Source: an uncultured Veillonella sp.
GTDB taxonomy: Bacteria; Bacillota; Negativicutes; Veillonellales; Veillonellaceae
Length of the DNA stretch: 11,144 bases
NCBI GenBank assembly: GCA_900766125.1
Contig: CAAFUD010000057.1
Location: forward strand, 1-11,144
Reading direction: 5' to 3'
The notes under the pieces: generated by a model
What the model was told of the DNA's origin: nothing
Databases searched by the model: none
The model's input: only the letters and a program-made list of their open reading frames with translations
Shown: one piece after another, positions 7,765 through 11,144 of the stretch
Layout: every line of letters begins with the position of its first letter
Position numbering within the stretch: position 1 is the stretch's first letter
Made by a program: the position numbers and the translations under genes

Positions 7765-7773
7765 GGATATCCT

Positions 7774-9033
7774 ATGAACCAGTATGAAGAAATTTGTAAA
7801 GATATGGGTCAAAGAGCTAAAGCGGCATCCTTTGAATTAGCTCAAATTGATCAAGGTACATTAGATTCTGCATTATTAGCAATCGCTGATGCTGTAGAAG
7901 CACAAACCGATGAAATTATGGTTGCTAATCAGTTAGACTTAGATAAATCTGGTGATTATAATGTGCCTCAAACCATGATAGATCGATTAACATTGACACC
8001 TAGCCGTATTTCTCAAATGGCTGAAGGTGTTCGTCAAGTAGCTGCTCTTGAAAGTCCAGTAGGTTCGGTTATAGAAACAATTACACGGCCTAACGGTTTG
8101 ACTATTGAAAAAAGAGCGGTACCTTTTGGTGTCATTGGTATTATTTTTGAGGCTCGTCCAAATGTAACAATTGATGCAGGGGTCCTCTGTTTAAAAACTG
8201 CAAATGCTACGATATTACGCGGTGGTAAAGAGGCATTCCATACTAACCAAATTATTGTGTCTATTATGCGCAATACCTTAGAAACACTAGGCATTACGCC
8301 AGATGCGATTCAACTCGTGGAGGTTCTAGATCGAGAGATGGTTGGCGTATTACTACAACAACGTGAATATATTGATGTTGTTATTCCACGTGGTGGAGCA
8401 GGACTTATTCGCCGTGTTGTTAATGAAAGTAGTATTCCTGTCATTGAAACGGGGAGTGGTGTATGTCATACCTTTGTCGATGAATATGCCAATCTAGATA
8501 TGGCGTTAGAAATTGCTATTAATGCAAAGGTACAGCGTCCATCTGTATGTAACTCTATGGAGACTCTATTAGTACATCAAGCTGTAGCTGCTGAGTTTTT
8601 ACCTCGTCTTGATGTGGCGTTACAAGAATATGGGGTACGAATTCACGGCGATAATGCTGTAGCTCAATATATGGGTAATACAATTCCTTTAACAGATAAT
8701 TCTTTCAATACAGAATATAATGATATGGACTTAAATGTACGTATTGTTGATACTCTTGAGGAAGCAATCGATCATGTGAATTTATATTCTACACATCATT
8801 CAGAAGCTATAGTAACAGATGAACCAATGCGTGCAAAAGTATTTATGAACTTAGTAGATTGTTCTACAGTTTATCACAATGCATCAACACGTTTTACTGA
8901 TGGTTTTGAATTTGGTTTTGGTGCGGAAATTGGTATTAGTACCCAAAAGCTTCATGCTCGCGGACCAATGGGATTACAAGCACTAACATCATATAAATAC
9001 TTTGTATTTGGAGAAGGCCAAGTTCGAAAGTGA
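7774..9033 (+). CDS. proA: Gamma-glutamyl phosphate reductase (proline biosynthesis)
   Basis: A 419-residue aldehyde-dehydrogenase-fold enzyme that reduces gamma-glutamyl phosphate with NADPH to glutamate-5-semialdehyde, which cyclises and is then reduced to proline by ProC (not in this window). Typical ProA segments are visible: PFGVIGIIFEARPNVT (117-132), the KTANATILRGGKEA stretch (141-154), VVIPRGGAGLI (202-212), ETGSGVCH (225-232), and the catalytic cysteine C259 in QRPSVCNSMETLLVH. Near the C-terminus FGAEIGIST and the RGPMGLQALTSYKY block are also standard. The start is clear: GAGGA overlaps the proB stop, about 6 bases upstream. The unstable acyl phosphate is thought to be handed from ProB to ProA, in keeping with the close linkage. 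Its TGA stop overlaps the GTG start of a small downstream ORF. Confidence 0.97.
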   Translation: MNQYEEICKDMGQRAKAASFELAQIDQGTLDSALLAIADAVEAQTDEIMVANQLDLDKSGDYNVPQTMIDRLTLTPSRISQMAEGVRQVAALESPVGSVIETITRPNGLTIEKRAVPFGVIGIIFEARPNVTIDAGVLCLKTANATILRGGKEAFHTNQIIVSIMRNTLETLGITPDAIQLVEVLDREMVGVLLQQREYIDVVIPRGGAGLIRRVVNESSIPVIETGSGVCHTFVDEYANLDMALEIAINAKVQRPSVCNSMETLLVHQAVAAEFLPRLDVALQEYGVRIHGDNAVAQYMGNTIPLTDNSFNTEYNDMDLNVRIVDTLEEAIDHVNLYSTHHSEAIVTDEPMRAKVFMNLVDCSTVYHNASTRFTDGFEFGFGAEIGISTQKLHARGPMGLQALTSYKYFVFGEGQVRK

Positions 9034-9179
9034 AGACAGTATATTACTTAATAAGGGCATACTACAGATATATTCAGACTCCAAAAGGTCGATACGAATG
9101 GATATCCTATGGAAAGGCATTGCTCTTGTTTATCGTTATCTGTGTCATTGTCATTAAGGGTGTGGCATTATTATGGTAG
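9030..9179 (+). CDS. Unrecognised 49-residue single-pass membrane protein
   Basis: An open frame starts with GTG inside the proA stop (GTGA, 4-base overlap) and ends with TAG at 9177-9179, overlapping the nadD start by 7 bases. It fills the whole proA-nadD interval. The predicted product has a basic, tyrosine-rich N-terminal part: seven Tyr in residues 1-27, with K2, R9, R13, K19 and R21. A hydrophobic segment follows (about 30-48, ALLLFIVICVIVI onward) with a lysine at 43 and a Trp at the very C-terminus. Basic residues before the segment suggest N-inside orientation. The nearest purine-rich site (GGAGAAGG, 9010-9017) is 12 bases from the GTG, so translation probably relies on coupling to proA. 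I do not recognise the family. The tidy overlaps at both ends and the clean membrane segment argue for a real gene, but so short an ORF could still be fortuitous. Confidence 0.6.
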   Translation: MKTVYYLIRAYYRYIQTPKGRYEWISYGKALLLFIVICVIVIKGVALLW

Positions 9180-9787
9180 AGAAACGTCGTATAGGAATCA
9201 TAGGTGGAACATTTAATCCTATCCATTTAGGGCATCTAATGATTGCTGAGGTTGCTTGTGAAAGCTTTAACCTAGAAAAGGTAATTTTTGTACCTGCCAA
9301 GGTTCCGCCTCACAAACAACATGATGTAATAGATAGTCGTCATCGATATGCTATGACGGCAGCAGCCGTATCAGATAATCCTAATTTTGAGATTTCTGAT
9401 GTAGAGATGCGTCGAGAAGGCCCTTCGTATACAGTTGATACTATTCAACATTTTAAGGTCCTTTATGGACCAAATGTTGAATTTTACTTTATCGCTGGTA
9501 CTGATACAATTCGTGCATTACCAACGTGGAAGTTTATTGAGGAATTATTAGATGAGGTCCACTTTATTGGCGCTACAAGACCTGATGGATCAAGTGCAAT
9601 TGACGAAACATTAGCGATTTTAGGCCCTAAAGCACGTGAAAAAATACATCTTATGGAGGTTCCTGAGATGAAATTATCTGCTACGTATTTACGAGAACGT
9701 CTACGTTCTGGTAAAACAGTTCGATATATGTTGCCAAAATGTGTGGTGGAATATATTGAGGAACACCATATTTATGGGAAGGAATAA
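9173..9787 (+). CDS. nadD: Nicotinate-nucleotide adenylyltransferase
   Basis: A 204-residue nucleotidyltransferase that joins nicotinate mononucleotide and ATP to deamido-NAD, an essential step of NAD synthesis. The N-terminal GGTFNPIHLGH (11-21) supplies the HxGH ATP-binding motif (H18, H21). Further marks are VPPHK (44-48), GPSYTVDT (83-90), the GTDT loop (109-112) before W119, and the C-terminal SATYLR motif (169-174) of the SxTxxR type. Length is typical. The ATG at 9173 lies within the end of the preceding small ORF. The best upstream site, AAGGG (9156-9160), is 12 bases away, so coupled translation is likely. The family-typical N-terminus makes this start secure. The nadD-yqeK pairing that follows is common in Firmicutes. 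Confidence 0.96.
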   Translation: MVEKRRIGIIGGTFNPIHLGHLMIAEVACESFNLEKVIFVPAKVPPHKQHDVIDSRHRYAMTAAAVSDNPNFEISDVEMRREGPSYTVDTIQHFKVLYGPNVEFYFIAGTDTIRALPTWKFIEELLDEVHFIGATRPDGSSAIDETLAILGPKAREKIHLMEVPEMKLSATYLRERLRSGKTVRYMLPKCVVEYIEEHHIYGKE

Positions 9788-9790
9788 AGG

Positions 9791-10360
9791 ATGTTATCAT
9801 TTGATGAAATACAACTTAGCGTGAGTCAATGGCTGAGCAAGAAACGATTTAAGCATACTCTTGGCGTTGTGGAATCGGCTACTCATTTAGCTAAGCTTTA
9901 TGGCGTTGATGTGGAAAAGGCTAGATTAGCCGCATTACTACATGATTGCGCTAAAGAATTGCCTTTACAGGATATGCAAAATCTTGTGAAAATTGAATCT
10001 TATGATGCTGATCAAGAATTATTAAGTAATGGCAATCTTTTACATGGTTTAGCTGGTATGATTCGAGCAAAAAAAGAGTTTTCTATATCTGATGATGAGG
10101 TTTTAGAGGCCATTCGAGTTCATACGACTGGAAAGGTACATATGTCTACGCTAGATAAGGTGATATTTTTAGCAGACTATATTGAGCCTAATCGAGATTT
10201 TCCCGGTGTGGATGAGTTGCGTAACGTTTCAGAACTAGATTTAGATAAGGCTGTATTACTTGGTTTTGATAATACTATTATTCATCTTATAGAGCAAAAT
10301 TTATCGATTTATCCGTTGACCATTCTTGGTCGTAATGATGTGTTACAATCTTGTAAATAA
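9791..10360 (+). CDS. yqeK: YqeK-type HD-domain hydrolase (probable symmetric Ap4A hydrolase)
   Basis: A 189-residue HD-superfamily protein. Metal-binding residues appear in the expected order: H22 in RFKHTLGV, H51-D52 in HDCAKE, H85, H111 in VHTTG, and D129 in LADYIEPNRDFPGV, the last being a strong YqeK signature. Characterised family members split diadenosine tetraphosphate symmetrically into two ADP and are often encoded next to nadD, as here. Ap4A is a nucleotide that accumulates under stress, so the enzyme is usually viewed as housekeeping clean-up. Only 3 bases separate it from nadD, and AAGGA (9779-9783) lies 7 bases before the ATG. All predicted ligands are present, so it should be active. 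It is less likely to be a (p)ppGpp or cyclic-nucleotide hydrolase. Confidence 0.93.
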   Translation: MLSFDEIQLSVSQWLSKKRFKHTLGVVESATHLAKLYGVDVEKARLAALLHDCAKELPLQDMQNLVKIESYDADQELLSNGNLLHGLAGMIRAKKEFSISDDEVLEAIRVHTTGKVHMSTLDKVIFLADYIEPNRDFPGVDELRNVSELDLDKAVLLGFDNTIIHLIEQNLSIYPLTILGRNDVLQSCK

Positions 10361-10372
10361 TGGAGTTTATAT

Positions 10373-11131
10373 ATGGAAGAACGTGAACGAGCAAGAGCTC
10401 GCCGTCGTAGAAGAAGACGTCAACAAAAGTCATCTGTTAAATGGCCTAGATTTATAGTAGCTGTTATTGTAGTACTTGCCCTACTTGGGGGTATAGGCTA
10501 TGGTTTGTATACTGGGGTATCTTATGTGTACAGAGCTGTTACAGGTACTACTGAGACAACTGATACAGCTGTAGATAATGGAAATAAACAAGATGGTAAT
10601 ACTGTATCTGTAGAACAAAAAGGGTTAGATAAACCATTATACATTCTTGTTGTCGGTACTGATGATAATAATCCTAGTCAAAGTGATAGTCTATTCTTGT
10701 TATCCATTAATTTAGATCAAAAAACAATGGATGTTATTGGCATTCCTAGTAATAGTAAAATTGATAATAGAGATCAGACAGATGCAAGTATGCTCAATAG
10801 CATCTATGAAAAAGGTGGTATTGATCTAACAAAGGCTGTCATTGAAGATATGTTCCATATTTCTATACCATATTATGTTGTAGTTAATCAAAATGCTTTC
10901 AAAAAGACTAACGATGTATTAGGAAATCAACAAATCTATGTAGAACAGACTATGGAACACGTGGATGCAGAGGGAAATAAAGATATTGATTTGCAACGAG
11001 GATATCAAACATTAGATAGTGATAAGGCTTTATCCTATTTACGGTATTCTGATCCAAAACACGATACATTTACACGCGTACCACGACAAGAAAGATTGTT
11101 GAAACCTTGGGTAGAAGAAGAGCCTAATTAA
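10373..11131 (+). CDS. LCP (LytR-CpsA-Psr) family membrane protein, short and divergent
   Basis: A 252-residue protein with a very arginine-rich cytoplasmic start (RERARARRRRRRR, 4-16), one membrane segment (about 27-52), a Thr/Asp/Asn-rich linker (57-85), and an LCP-like extracytoplasmic domain (about 88-243). Family landmarks include VVGTDD (93-98), SDSLFLLSIN (104-113), GGIDLTKAV (148-156), YYVVVN (167-172), ALSYLRYSDP (219-228) and RVPRQERLL (235-243). LCP enzymes transfer lipid-linked glycopolymers to peptidoglycan. Several arginines usual in active members look replaced: QSDS (103-106) for RxDT, IPSNS (124-128) for IPRDT, and RYS (224-226) for RxR. The protein ends only nine residues after the RQ motif, where most members continue for dozens of residues. 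The ATG has TGGAG 7 bases upstream, just after yqeK. Position between yqeK and (often) rsfS is usual. Activity is doubtful. Confidence 0.8.
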   Translation: MEERERARARRRRRRRQQKSSVKWPRFIVAVIVVLALLGGIGYGLYTGVSYVYRAVTGTTETTDTAVDNGNKQDGNTVSVEQKGLDKPLYILVVGTDDNNPSQSDSLFLLSINLDQKTMDVIGIPSNSKIDNRDQTDASMLNSIYEKGGIDLTKAVIEDMFHISIPYYVVVNQNAFKKTNDVLGNQQIYVEQTMEHVDAEGNKDIDLQRGYQTLDSDKALSYLRYSDPKHDTFTRVPRQERLLKPWVEEEPN

Positions 11132-11138
11132 TTCTTCT
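11113..11138 (+). other. Inverted repeat at the end of the LCP gene
   Basis: AGAAGAA (11113-11119) can pair with TTCTTCT (11132-11138) around a 12-base AT-rich loop that contains the LCP stop codon. The stem is AT-rich and is not followed by a T-tract, so it does not qualify as a standard intrinsic terminator. Confidence 0.25.
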
Positions 11139-11143
11139 TGACA
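11138..11143 (+). promoter_or_regulatory. Possible -35 element at window edge
   Basis: A perfect TTGACA hexamer lies 6 bases after the LCP stop codon. Any matching -10 element would fall outside the window, so a promoter for the next gene is only a possibility. Confidence 0.25.
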
Positions 11144-11144
11144 A

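Noticed and set aside
9100..9111. 12-base GGATATCCTATG shared with the proA start (7765-7776), suggesting a decayed gene start
   Set aside because: A few 12-base repeats are expected by chance in 11 kb; the ATG frame here gives only a short, unremarkable ORF.

Overview
This is an 11.1-kb stretch of low-GC bacterial chromosome with every gene on the + strand. Coding is packed almost end to end: the largest non-coding gap is 67 bp, and several neighbours overlap by 1 to 11 bp. Protein sequences and gene order point to a Firmicutes-lineage anaerobe, most likely Veillonella or a close relative in the Negativicutes, which are diderm (outer-membrane-bearing) Firmicutes. That assignment is inferred from protein character, the split transketolase and gene order; no 16S or marker search was possible.

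Layout: (1) 1-1069, the end of the N-terminal half and the whole C-terminal half of a two-subunit transketolase. (2) 1084-4993, a cell-envelope and division block: ftsE, ftsX, a secreted coiled-coil/M23 (LytM) peptidoglycan hydrolase and a membrane-anchored S41 carboxy-terminal processing protease. (3) 5011-6575, ribosome-assembly genes obgE and yhbY. (4) 6643-9033, proline biosynthesis (proB, proA), preceded by the only real intergenic leader, which can fold so that the proB Shine-Dalgarno is paired. (5) 9030-9179, a 49-codon membrane-protein ORF starting with GTG and overlapping both neighbours. (6) 9173-11131, nadD (NAD synthesis), yqeK (HD-domain Ap4A hydrolase) and an LCP-family (LytR-CpsA-Psr) membrane protein that lacks several residues typical of active LCP enzymes and ends unusually early.

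How the genes fit together: FtsEX is an ABC-type regulator of cell-wall hydrolases at the septum. The adjacent M23 protein has the architecture of its extracytoplasmic partner but keeps a complete LytM active site. The S41 protease next to it could control envelope hydrolase levels. ObgE/YhbY and NadD/YqeK belong to a commonly clustered Firmicutes housekeeping set (obg-yhbY-nadD-yqeK-LCP-rsfS); here proBA and the small membrane ORF sit inside that set. No convincing rho-independent terminator is visible between genes, so much of the window may be read through as a long transcript.

The window is mainly housekeeping. The parts most worth a second look are the proB leader, the small membrane ORF at 9030-9179, the divergent short LCP protein and the FtsEX-M23-S41 module. 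No mobile elements, CRISPR arrays, tRNAs or rRNAs were seen.
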